Assembly (NCBI GenBank): GCA_026119935.1
Contig: JALRMH010000034.1
Coordinates: 353,702-417,701, forward strand
Length of the DNA: 64,000 bases
Reading direction: 5' to 3'
Origin: Endothia cerciana
Taxonomy: Eukaryota > Ascomycota > Sordariomycetes > Diaporthales > Cryphonectriaceae
Every line of letters starts with the position of its first letter. Position 1 is the stretch's first letter. The position numbers were made by a program, and so were the translations under genes. Positions 1-10,140 of this stretch are shown here, piece by piece. A model generated the notes under the pieces. The model was not told the origin of the DNA. It was given only the letters and a program-made list of their open reading frames with translations, and searched no databases.

Positions 1-1019
1 TCAAGAAGGTAAGCCTCCAGGCAGAGACCTCCCTCTGACGGACGCCAGAACTGACTAGCCTTCTCAACCTCAGCAAAAAATGAGGCTATTACTCAAGACA
101 AATGTCTCTGCGCACCAGGGACTGCCCCGCGAATACGACCTCGTCGATACCGATCAAAATGTCAAGAACACCTTCGTCTTTACGGAGTCCGACCTCGAAG
201 CCTTCAAGAACAAGAATAAGGCTCGCAGGGAAGCGGCCGATCAGAACATCCCTACCTACCTCTTGCGCCCCAAGGTCGAGAAACCCGCGCAGCAAAGTGC
301 TCGTGGCGGCCGGCGTGGGAGGAAGGACACCTTCCGTCAGGTCATCCCTAGTACGTCCTCCACTGCCAACCTCCTGCTCTGAACTTCGCATCGCCCCGAA
401 TCCTAATTCTGACCTCTTATGCAGAGAAGACGGCCATTTACGGACGTGTCAGGCAGGAGTACAACATGAACCCCATCGACAACCCTGAGACCGCGTACCT
501 CATGGCTGTTCGTGCGCAGGAGCAGGTACAGCCGAAGAACACCACCCAGATCATCGACCGCCTGACCGTCACCAACAATGTCGTCCAGGCCGGAACAAGG
601 CAGGCAACAGAGGCATTTGGCACCTTCATCGTAAGTTGCTGCATGACCTCTCGGGATGAGATTCCGTCCGTGCTGACCCGTGGCTACAGAAAGATACGAA
701 GAAGAAGACGAAACAGGCCAAGGCCGATGCGAAGACTGCTCGTATTCCCGAAAATGAGCTGCTTGACAGGATCTTCCAGTGCTTTGGTCAGTATAACTAT
801 TGGAGTATGAAGGCTCTGAAGGCTGCCATCCCGCAGCCCGAGGTCTACCTGCGGGCCACGCTCGAGAAGGTTGCAAACCTGAACAAGACCGGCCGGTTTG
901 CCAATCAGTGGAGCCTGAGGGATGGTTTTAGAGCAAACGCGGAAGCGGCCCCTGACGAGGCCGTCGAGGATGAGGACGAGGACGAGGAGGACGATGTTAA
1001 GATGGAGGACGTGGCTTAG
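1..1019 (+). CDS. tfg2: Transcription initiation factor IIF subunit beta, 5'-truncated by window edge
   Basis: Small (beta, RAP30-like) subunit of TFIIF, which binds RNA polymerase II and helps it into the preinitiation complex in the nucleus. The 5' end lies outside the window. Visible exons are 1-8, 74-349, 425-630 and 690-1019, joined by GT-AG introns. In-frame joins give KKQKMRLLL..., IPKKTAIYG and TFIKDTKKK. Diagnostic features are the region around GLPREYDL, the AIYGRVRQEYNMNP segment, and a C-terminal winged-helix DNA-binding domain beginning near ENELLDRIFQCF and continuing through NYWSMKALK to FANQWSL. The protein ends in an acidic tail (EDEDEDEEDD) and TAG at 1017-1019. The ATG at 80 is internal, because the frame continues upstream through the first visible intron. 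The family assignment is firm; the N-terminus cannot be seen. Confidence 0.93.
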
Positions 1020-1485
1020 AGAGCCGCGTGAGCCAAGCATAGGCTACGGCGTCATCTGGCGGCTTTAATACCTTTTTATGCATCGGCGTCCCGGAGTCCG
1101 AGATGGTTCCTTGGCTGCGCGGGGGCGCCTTCCAGATTGTAAGATGATACCCGACTTCCGAGGATCTCGTAGTCAAATTAGCACCAAGGGAAGCACTCGC
1201 TTCGAAGGAGAATAAATGCGCTACGAGTCCATGGCGTTACATCCCTGTCCCTCTTTTGCGTCGAGGCCAACCGCTTGCCATGGGTATCACAATTCCTGCG
1301 GGGCCACCACAAGCCTTCCGCGAGTTCACTGCTCATGCGGGAATTTGTGTTTTCTGCCTCCAATATAGAACATGGGAGATCAAATCCGTGAATTGTGGTT
1401 GTGCGAATCTTTTGGAGGGCTAATGCCGGTCGCACTCAGTCTAGCCCTCATGAATCACTTGTTTATCAGAATCTCGCTTTAAAGA
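1020..1485. other. Convergent intergenic region
   Basis: Lies between the stop of the TFIIF gene (+) and the stop of the YVC1-like gene (-), so it should hold both 3' UTRs. I see no supported gene and no clear terminator motif. Confidence 0.6.
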
Positions 1486-4133
1486 TTACTGGTCTCCGCC
1501 TGTATGATCCAGGTCTCTCAACGTCCCCGTCCTCCCAGCTGCCTCGTCCTCCTCGGCACTCGTGCTATCATCCAGGTCATTCACCAGCCTCGCCAGCATC
1601 GACTCGAGCCTTGCATTGCTGTCCTCGAGCGCGTCCAGGCGGGCCGTCATGGACGACATCTCGGCCGAATCGTCGAGGATCCCCTGAAGCTCCTGCCGCA
1701 GGCCCGGGAACGGTGCCATGCTATCCCGTCTGCTGATTGTTTTGCCGGCGCTAGGCGACTTGGGCGGCTGCGCCTGGTCGCTTCTCACGTCGCTACCCCT
1801 ATCGCTCTGGGAACGCGGCGGCGGCTGCTGCTGCTGCTTCTTCTGCTGTTGCTGCTGCTTTCGCCTGCGTATAATGCTCTCCAGGTTCGCAGAATCCGCC
1901 GTTCCGCTCCGTTGGAAATGCCGCCGGATCATGTGGTGCGTCAGCTCGTCGTCCACCGAGATCGCATCCTCCATCTCGTCCGGCGGCGGCAGGTGGAAGA
2001 CGGCGTGGATATCGCCGTGCGTCGTTATGCGCCACTTCTCCCAGAACCACTGCGACCGCGTCTCGCCGCCGTTCGTCGCGGAAGTGGCGGTAGAGGGGAA
2101 CGGCATCGGCCAGAGGAGGCGCCGCTCGGCGGCCGCGATGATGAGCAGCAGTGGGAGGTTAAGCAGCCGCACGAAGAAGACGTGGATCTTGTGGAACCAG
2201 CGGGGGCTGATGAACCACCGGAGGGGCACGAGGACGAAAAGAGCGAGGATGTTGAAGGGTGGCTGGTAGGCGAAGATGGCGTCACTCTTCACACCCTCTA
2301 GCGTCTGGACGGCGTGGCGGTATTGTATCTCGGCTGTTGCGTTCGACACAATGGTGCTGAAGGTATTGGAAAGCATGGACACGAGGATGGTCAGGAAGAG
2401 GGTGTTCCCTTGAAGCTTTGATCAGCAGAGGCCGTCCAACTCGAGCGGCTCGCTTCGGGGCGCCGACACTCACCTAGGAACGCAAACGTGACCATGAGGC
2501 AAGGTCCCAAGATCCAGTGGAAATCAGGGGCTTTCTGGATGCCGGTCCCGTCGAGGCCGAACCAGATCCAGAGCATCCACTTGCTCACGGTAATGGTCGT
2601 GTGGCCCGCGTCGCCGAGCCATATGAGCGACAGCAGAAACCCGCCAAAACACCAGGCCGCAAGAGCCGTTAGCAGTGTGAAGTCTACCATCATCGCTCGC
2701 AGGCAGACAAAGAGCAGGTTGTTGGAGAGCAGGTTGAAGGCGAGGCGAGGGATCAGGACCGGTGCGCCCATGGCGAGGACGTCCAGTGCTTGCTGGCCTG
2801 CATTCTCGTGCCCCAGACGCCATCCGTGTATGCGGAGAATGAGATAGATCCAGTAGATGACACTAAATGTCACGTCCAGGAAGGACCACAAGTTTTGCGT
2901 GTAGACATGCCTGTGCCGGAGCCGTCAGCCAACCCATATCCCACGCGCAAGAGGAGCAGCCTCACCATCCATGCTCCAACATCGTAGCAAATTGGTCCAA
3001 GACCCACCCAAAAGCATACACCGAAAAGGCAATCTCGAGGATACTGAATTTGCTGGAATCCCGTTCGGCCATGAACAGGAGATACAAGAATAGGAGAACA
3101 CAGAACTGGAAGATCTCCAGAAGGTTCCTGGTCCTTGGGACTATCAGGCGGTACTGGTTGAGCAGCGAGGCAGCCCTGGGGTCATAGAGTGAGATTGGCT
3201 TCTGCTTGTAGCGGTCTGGTATGATGTCCATGAAACTCGAGGGGGTGTAGATGACCTGACCCTCGTATATGGCGTCGATTACCTTCTGGCAGGACGTGGA
3301 GCTTAGGAACAGCTTGCTCTCGCTCAGGATGGCAACCTCGAGGGCGGGCAGGGTCTGGTGGTAGCTCCAGGAGCTGGACGTCGAGGCCTCCTGGCGAATG
3401 TCCTCGGGGGCATTCTGGAAGGGTTCAAAACCGGCCACGAGGATATGAGCCAGGATGAGAAGGCCTTCCGGGCCTTCATTGTCCTCGTTGAAGCGCCGCA
3501 GGATGCGGGTAGCAACCAGCTCACACAGGGTGGCGCGGGTGAAATTGACGTTCTGCCTGTTGTTAAGGTGCGACTGTTCGTGCAGAAAGTGGGCGCGGTT
3601 GACGAGGAGACAGTACACTATCCACCAATCAGTACCCGTCGTGAACCTGCGTGTGAGGTGCGGGAGGGGTCACCAATCGAGATGTCGTCGAGCTCATACA
3701 ACTGGTCCACAAGGGGCCGGATCACCGAAATGTTGATGCGCAGGTCTCTGAGCTGCTCTAGGGTCATGTAGTCCTCGACTATGGACACGACATCCCTTCT
3801 GATGCGGTGTATGTTGGTGTAGACGGGGAGGTGTGAGTGGGCGTTGACAGAGCAGGAGAAGACTGGCTCTTGTTGTAACTCATGGCTGATGTGCCTCCTC
3901 AGCAGAGGCCTGCGCTCTGGTTCTTGGAACTGGAGGTGCCTGGGCGAGTAGGCGCGGTGGTTCTGGCTCGGGCTGAGGCCCTGGTCCTCATCGTTCCCGT
4001 GATCCTGATCCCGATCCTGATCTGGCATCTTGTGTACCGTATTCCCAGCTTCGTGCCCAGGTTGGGTGTTCGATGCTGCTGCTGCCCAGTCTCGGCCCCG
4101 AGCGCGCTCTCTTCCCTGCCCTCCTGTGGACAT
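1486..4133 (-). CDS. yvc1: TRP-type vacuolar cation channel (YVC1-like)
   Basis: Predicted calcium-permeable TRP channel, in fungi normally on the vacuolar membrane, releasing calcium on stretch or osmotic shock. Exons on the minus strand are 4133-3674, 3617-2966, 2910-2474 and 2408-1486. All introns are GT-AG and all phases agree (joins DISI-VYCLL, HGW-HVYTQ, AFLG-NTLFL), giving 823 aa. A hydrophilic N-terminus is followed by about six hydrophobic segments. The last is the most diagnostic: ILGPCLMVTFAFLGNTLF running into LTILVSMLSNTFSTIV is the S6 and pore-exit region of fungal YVC1 proteins. The cytosolic C-tail carries a Gln/Lys-rich run and ends in a coiled-coil-like, acidic stretch. The start is uncertain: ATGs at 4247, 4133 and 4028 share the frame. 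4133 is chosen because it lies inside the homopolymer at 4263-4287 and keeps a normal N-terminus. Confidence 0.88.
1821..1860 (-). repeat. CAG-type triplet tract encoding Gln/Lys run in the channel C-tail
   Basis: CTG-rich on the plus strand, read as CAG on the coding strand. It encodes alternating Gln and Lys runs followed by prolines in the cytosolic C-terminus of the YVC1-like channel. Its length probably varies between strains. Confidence 0.7.
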
Positions 4134-5543
4134 GTAAGTGAGAGCAGGGCAGCCCGAGTCGGGAGTATCGGTAGCGGGCGGGAAAAGACTTAGGAGAAGC
4201 TGTGCGCCGGATGTGAGTGCTCGGACTGAAGGCTCAATGTGAAGCATTCGCTCGAAGCGACACCCCCCCCCCCCCAAAAAAAAAAAAGCATGCCAAGATA
4301 GGTATAGATGCTGGACCCCCAAGTTTCGCTGTTGGTCGTAGTACCAAGTACTTTCATCAGATAACTGGGCGTGCTCCAGGCCCGTGGGGGCACCGCTGCC
4401 TGTGTACTTACTCCACGCTACTATTTTACGCCCAGATGACGTAAGAATGAAAGGAATCTGTAGGGGTGCCATGCCCCTTGGGCCCCAACCGAGCCAACCC
4501 CCAAAACACCGGCGTCAAGCAGCGGGAAGACCCGTGCCACGCCGTGCTCACGCTGTTGCTGTAAGGGCACAGGCACCTACACCCTGTCCTTCTACATACG
4601 TCTTCTCGCATTTCCTACCATGTACACACCCGCCCTGCCTCTCAGCCTCTCTCTCTCCATACATTGCATCTACCCTAGCGCTCCGCTGCTGAGGAAAACC
4701 CCCCCATGGCTGACACTGGCAAGCTAGCCACGGAAATACCGCGCCTCAAAGACAGCAGCAGGCATGTTACGACTTCACATGTCTCACCACTTGAACCATG
4801 CCCTGGCACTCATTTTTTTTTTATTTCGTCGCATCTCATCGTCATCTAATCGCCCACCTGATATTTGTCACTACGGAAACCTGACCTGCCTCGACATGGC
4901 ACGGGTCTGCCGGCGAGGCTCCCATCAGGAAGAAAGAAAAATTATTGCCAAGCAGATATTATACAGCTCATCCCAATACTGGCCGCCACACCCGCCAAAG
5001 AAGGAAGAAGAAAAAAAAAAGGGGGGGGGGGGAGGGAGGGAAGAGATTTGATACAGGAATGTGAAGACATAGACATTAGAAAATGGTATCATCGTAAGTC
5101 CATGGAATGGGAAGGAAAGAAGAAAAAAAACCGCGAAAAAAAAACCACCACCAAAAACCCGCATGCGTTGTGGCGGCACGGATGAGAAATGCTTCGTCGC
5201 CTCTCGCCACTGTCAACCTCATACCCTGTTTTCTGGCCTCACCACGGCCAATGTCTTGTCAGTGCTTCACCTGCCACCTGAGTTCCATTGCTCCTCACTG
5301 CGATGTGAGAAACAATCGATCTCAAGGAGCCCGTGCCACGGCCTGGCATGATTGTTGAGCCTCTTCGGCCATCGTCCCTTGAAATCACACAATGTGAGAA
5401 TAAAAGCCTTTCCCGTGACGCCGTTGCTCCCCGTATAATCCCACATAGCACTGTGACTTCAGCCTAGAAAAACGCCGGCGCAAATGCTTCCGATTGCTCT
5501 TGTTCCCTTCACCGGGGTATATCCTTCTCCCTTCAGGAGCGCC
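4134..5543. other. Intergenic: YVC1 promoter/5' UTR and RAX2 3' region, with homopolymer runs
   Basis: Holds the upstream region of the YVC1-like gene and the 3' flank of RAX2, both on the minus strand. It contains C13 then A12 at 4263-4287, and A10 then G12 at 5011-5032. Open frames here depend on the homopolymers or are short, and none looks conserved. Confidence 0.6.
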
Positions 5544-8500
5544 TTAGATTGTTGGTGCTCCTGGTCGCCCCTTGCCCAAGGACTCTAATAGCTCTTGCGG
5601 AGGTATCCGCTGCATGCCACTTCCCCGGTCGAATGTCGACGTTGGAGCCGGTACATACCCTTCCCTCTTCTTGCGCAGACGCTCCATTGCCATGCCGGCG
5701 ACCACGATGAAGAGGGTCAGGCCGAGCGCGATGGCCAACCCTATTAGGACGACGGCGTATATGGGGAGGCCACCGCTGCTTTCGCCGCTGAAGAAATCCG
5801 TCTTCTGGGTGAAGATCCGAGAAATAGTCCCTGCCTTGTTGCCCGAGTTTGTCGTGAGGGCGAAAGGCGTCAACGCAGTGCCGTTGAACAATGCGGCACT
5901 CGCTGTGCCGAAGCCAGGAATGACAATCCGTCCGGTCAGCATCAGGGACATCTTCTCTTCCAGTAGATCAGAGGAGCCATGGCCCTCAGTGAGAGAGAAG
6001 ATCTGTAGAGACAGAAGGTCTGTGCCAGACCCAAGTATTTGACCGGGGGACTTCCACTTGGAACCATCGTACTTCATCACATAGATGGATCCATTCGAAG
6101 CGGTACCGGAAACCCAAATTTGACTGCCGTCAGACGATCCCATTGATATGATGTCGACGGGACCGGGGAGGTCAGCTGCGCCAGGGTAAGCGTCCCAGGC
6201 TTGCTTGCCGGCAGTGTAGGACGCGAGGAAGATTGTCGACGAGTTGACGGTGATGTTCCCGCCGGCAACAAGGCTCTTATCGGAAACCCACAGCATGCTT
6301 CTAGTCTCGCCCATCAAATTGTTGCCGGGCCGATCCCATTGCGATGAGGTGGTGCTGTAGAGGCAGACCGCTGGACAGCCAAGGGAGCCGGCTGAGGTGA
6401 AGGAGCCACCAACATAGACGTCACCGGTGTTCGGTCGAACGGCAATTGCATGGACGATGCTGTCGCCGCCGGCAAGGGCTGGTGGCTGTGAGCCGTAGTC
6501 ACCGGTCTGTAGGTCGAATGATACCAGTCCGCGGACACTGGCGCCATTGATAGTCCCGCTCACATTACCTCCAGCAAACAAAGTAGAGCCCTGGATGGCG
6601 GCGGCGGTGAATATTGAGTCTTGCGAGATACCAGAGACAAATCCCGAGACGGAGCTGTTCGAACTGTCGACGATGGCGACATTGCTGATCGTGGAGCCAT
6701 TGCTTCCTGTGGCGGAGAAATGGCCTGTCAAGACGGTCAGGTTGAGGCCGTCGGAGTCCAGAAATGCCCCAGCGAATATCCCGGAGGCACTACCATTGTT
6801 GAGTGTGTCTAGCGTTGCCAAAGACGAAGACGTGTTCAAAGAGTCACTCAGAACAGCGCTTGAGTATTCACCAAGGATGAGACTACTTGAGCTCGGCTCG
6901 CTCAGACTGGCTCCATCAACTGCCCCAAGCTCCGCCGAAGCCACCGCACCGGCATAGAGTGGATCGCTTCCGGTGACACCGAGGAGAGACGTGGTCAACA
7001 CGCCGTCCAGATACTCCACGGGAAGGTCGAGGTTTCCAAGCCAGTTGCTCCGAGAGGGTACCCAGACCCCAAAGCCATTGGTGGGCCTGGCTGAGCTGTT
7101 TCCGAAGGCATTGACCTGGCTGAAGTTGCCCGTCAGACTAATGACGAGTTCAGGCGTCGTGCTAGAGATGTTCATGGTCAGCGGTACCACCGATGACACG
7201 GGCCCGTTGACTCCAGAGCCAAGAGAGCTCCACGAGCTAGTTGATATGTCATAAAGGGCCACATTGGATAAACCGGTAGCGCCTCCGGCTTGTAGGTCGT
7301 CAAAAGAGCCTCCCACCCACAGACTGGTGTCGTTGACGTAGATGGAGGAGACCAAGCCGTTTAGGCCACCAGCGAGGGTTTGTACTGTTGAGCTCTGGCT
7401 ATTGACTGACACGATATTGCTCGAGCTTGTCGTACTGAAGTTGCCACCGATGTATGTGACATCGCCGGATGCTGCCAGAGTATTGACGGTCGACCCGTCG
7501 GTGAAGTTCATGCCTAAGCTGTCGAAGACGGAGTTCAAAAAAGTAGTACCGTTGTAGGTCGTAACGGCGGGATCGTACTCGAACAGTCCATTGAGCCCAC
7601 TGGTGGTATTGTAGATGACGAAGCCAACCTTCTGCGCCACGATTGTCTGCTGAGTGAGAGGCTGGCCATTCAGAGGGGCAAGCGTGACAGCGGGCCTGAA
7701 AGAGCTCGATGTGGCATCGACGTAGCCGTAATAGATGGGGTCGTACTTGTCGTAATTGTTGGTCTGGTACAGAGACGCACTGATTGTGCCATTGCTCCCT
7801 CTTGTGGGCGACATAGTGCCGGAGAGTTGGACCTGGCCACGGGAGTTGCATGAGTTGTCCTGTAGGCAGCCCGGCGTGTACACGTTCACAGTATAGTAGC
7901 CTGCCTCTCGAATGTCTGGGAAGAAGACCACCGTTGCCGAGTCGTTTGTGATCGGGCTGCTCAGCGATGCCGTTAGGTACTCTGAGTTGCTGTCCAAGGA
8001 CGGCTCGACGGTCCAAGGGCCGGTCGAAGTAGCATTAGATGCGGTAGAGATGCTGGCACAGGCCGGCTCGTTGAAATCACTGATGGCATACGAGAGGATG
8101 TCGTCCTGGAAGAGCTCGATACCGTCGAGGCCACCACCACTGCCGTAGAATTCCGAAATGTCGATCCGAAAACCGTTCATCCCTATGACGTTGACGAAAT
8201 GGAAATCCTGATACGTAACGCTGGTATTGCTGCTCAGGGGACATTCGCTGGTGCAGGTGGTGTTCTCGTTAGTGGAGGGATCGATGTAGGTGAAGTTCAT
8301 GATGCCATTGAGAGGCAGGGCCGTAAACCGCCATGTCTTGGTACCACGCCCGTCCTGGTGCGTATTGTAGAGGCGCAATTTCGTCGGCCGGTAGCCAAAG
8401 TTCATGTTTGCCTGCCAGGACCCTTGTGTATCGTCCGCGAGCAGCCAGGTGTCGCCGTCACCATCCACGTCGCCCGTCTTGCAGATGATGTTGCTGGGGC

Positions 8501-9284
8501 TGCTGAACCCACTGGTCGTGGTAGACCCGGTAGCGGTGATATTCGCGGTAGACAGGTTGATGACCTGCTCGTCGGGCTGACTGGGTGTGCTCGTATTGCC
8601 CAGGCCGGTGAAGGACCCGCCGAAGATGATGTGGCCGTTGGATGCCTGAGCGATGGAGGAGACTGGTCCGTTGAAGCCGGCAAAGGGCAGCGCCTTGAAG
8701 CCCGAGCCGGCAACGTAAGACACAGCATTGGTGGAGTTGTCGACGCCCATAAAGTTGCCTCCAATGTATACCGTATCATTGTCGCAGAGAACAGCGTTGA
8801 CCGAGCCCTGCAGGCCCGGCAGCGACGTCACCTCGGTGGTGTTTGGGTTGAAGAGGGCAATGCCCGCGGACTCCTTGCCGCCCAGACTCGTGAAGTTTCC
8901 GCCTATTATGACACCCTGTGCGGCGCCGTTCACAACAAAGGAGCACATGGACTCGATAGAAGCGTCGGCCTGGGCGATGGAGGCAAGGACGCCGTTGGGC
9001 AGCCGGGCTAGTAGAGCTTCGCTGCCGTTGGTACTGAAGGGGCTCTCATCCTGGCCCTCGTATTGGTAGAGCGATATGCCCGCAAAGTCGCCGGCGATGC
9101 CGACCTGTCCCAGGCCCGACAAGTCGAGATGGGCAGCAGGGACGGCGGTGAAGTTGATGGCTTGTGACGTAGGAAAGGATGCGGACAAGGAGATGGCGAG
9201 GAGGGGGTTAAGCAGTGGAGAAGGATGCCTCCGTCGGCGGGCGACGCGGCGCCGCGATAGAGGTTGTGCCATGGCGCCAATCAC
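5544..9284 (-). CDS. rax2: RAX2-like cortical polarity landmark protein
   Basis: Type I membrane glycoprotein that marks growth sites at the cell cortex; in yeast RAX2 works with RAX1 in bud-site selection, and in hyphae it affects polarity. Single exon of 1246 aa with no intron visible. After a basic start comes a hydrophobic signal segment (LLAISLSASF), then a long extracellular part rich in N-x-S/T sequons. This holds repeated beta-propeller-like units of the form YIGGNF/ VGGSF / IFGGSFTGL, for example VYIGGNFMGV, IIFGGSFTGLG and DVYVGGSFTSAG. Near the C-terminus lies one membrane span (YAVVLIGLAIALGLTLFIVV), then a basic cytosolic tail of about 45 residues. Length and order fit the RAX2 family. 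Start could be M1 (9284) or M5 (9272). Confidence 0.93.
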   Translation of the reverse strand: MIGAMAQPLSRRRVARRRRHPSPLLNPLLAISLSASFPTSQAINFTAVPAAHLDLSGLGQVGIAGDFAGISLYQYEGQDESPFSTNGSEALLARLPNGVLASIAQADASIESMCSFVVNGAAQGVIIGGNFTSLGGKESAGIALFNPNTTEVTSLPGLQGSVNAVLCDNDTVYIGGNFMGVDNSTNAVSYVAGSGFKALPFAGFNGPVSSIAQASNGHIIFGGSFTGLGNTSTPSQPDEQVINLSTANITATGSTTTSGFSSPSNIICKTGDVDGDGDTWLLADDTQGSWQANMNFGYRPTKLRLYNTHQDGRGTKTWRFTALPLNGIMNFTYIDPSTNENTTCTSECPLSSNTSVTYQDFHFVNVIGMNGFRIDISEFYGSGGGLDGIELFQDDILSYAISDFNEPACASISTASNATSTGPWTVEPSLDSNSEYLTASLSSPITNDSATVVFFPDIREAGYYTVNVYTPGCLQDNSCNSRGQVQLSGTMSPTRGSNGTISASLYQTNNYDKYDPIYYGYVDATSSSFRPAVTLAPLNGQPLTQQTIVAQKVGFVIYNTTSGLNGLFEYDPAVTTYNGTTFLNSVFDSLGMNFTDGSTVNTLAASGDVTYIGGNFSTTSSSNIVSVNSQSSTVQTLAGGLNGLVSSIYVNDTSLWVGGSFDDLQAGGATGLSNVALYDISTSSWSSLGSGVNGPVSSVVPLTMNISSTTPELVISLTGNFSQVNAFGNSSARPTNGFGVWVPSRSNWLGNLDLPVEYLDGVLTTSLLGVTGSDPLYAGAVASAELGAVDGASLSEPSSSSLILGEYSSAVLSDSLNTSSSLATLDTLNNGSASGIFAGAFLDSDGLNLTVLTGHFSATGSNGSTISNVAIVDSSNSSVSGFVSGISQDSIFTAAAIQGSTLFAGGNVSGTINGASVRGLVSFDLQTGDYGSQPPALAGGDSIVHAIAVRPNTGDVYVGGSFTSAGSLGCPAVCLYSTTSSQWDRPGNNLMGETRSMLWVSDKSLVAGGNITVNSSTIFLASYTAGKQAWDAYPGAADLPGPVDIISMGSSDGSQIWVSGTASNGSIYVMKYDGSKWKSPGQILGSGTDLLSLQIFSLTEGHGSSDLLEEKMSLMLTGRIVIPGFGTASAALFNGTALTPFALTTNSGNKAGTISRIFTQKTDFFSGESSGGLPIYAVVLIGLAIALGLTLFIVVAGMAMERLRKKREGYVPAPTSTFDRGSGMQRIPPQELLESLGKGRPGAPTI

Positions 9285-9822
9285 CCAGCTGGGTCGTGGT
9301 CGACCAGCCCAGGGGGGAGGTAGGTGGATCGCGATGGAAGCGGAGGACGAGGAGCAAAGGCTTCTATGCGCAGTCCATGTCCAAACGCGTCGATGTCGGT
9401 GGGGATCGGTTAACGTCTGGGTTTGCAGGCGGCGGCCGGTCGGTCGGTCGATCGATCGATCGATCGCGGGTCGTGGTCAAACGTGAGGCGCGAGGCGTCA
9501 GGCGATGAGATACCAAAGCGAGCGTGATTAAGAAGTCGATATTAGAAGGTAGAGATGAGATGGGTAACGATGGTGTTGCCAATTGGCCGTGCCTTGCCCC
9601 TCTCCTTGTCCCTGCCGCAGAGACTGAGGGTTTTCCAATTTGAACCTGTCGTGGCCACGCAGTCGAGTTTCGGGGGGTGATGCTGGATGGCAAGACTGGC
9701 GGACGAACCCCCCCGGACGACTTGCTTGGGCCGCGGTGAAAAGGCCTTACAGGGCGCGTTGTGATGGCTGGATGGATGGATAACCAGGTGCTTGGACGGT
9801 TCGAGTTGGCAATCATAAAGTC

Positions 9823-9831
9823 GGGGGGGGG

Positions 9832-9874
<43 letters not shown>
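9823..9874. repeat. Poly-G (12) followed by a (TG)n microsatellite
   Basis: Twelve G residues at 9823-9834 run directly into about 20 TG units up to 9874, in the upstream region of RAX2. Confidence 0.95.
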
Positions 9875-9875
<1 letters not shown>

Positions 9876-10080
9876 TGGTGAGGTGAGTTCGCCGGTGACT
9901 GCACCCTTGCAGGCCCGGTGCAGTGGTGCTTTTCAGGAGAAATGAAGGGTGAACCCGCAGTCGCAGTCGCGGTCGCAGTCGGGGCGGTGATTAGGAGGTC
10001 CCGTCGCTAAGCAGAAATCGTCCCAGGCTCCAGAAGATGAACCCTGAGGGCGGCAGGGAAGAGGGGTTGTCGTATGTATT

Positions 10081-10140
10081 GAGCGAGTGTGGGTGAGTGT
10101 GGGTGAGTGTGGGTGAGTGTGAGTGAGTGAGTGGGTTGAG
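10081..10140. repeat. 10-bp tandem repeat, unit GGGTGAGTGT
   Basis: Three clear GGGTGAGTGT units followed by degenerate GAGT units, in the RAX2 upstream region. Confidence 0.85.

Noticed and set aside
1504..2301. 265-codon plus-strand frame
   Set aside because: Antisense shadow of the last YVC1 exon; low-complexity Leu runs come from the CAG tract.
8199..9011. 270-codon plus-strand frame
   Set aside because: Antisense to RAX2, whose frame has signal peptide, repeats and membrane span.
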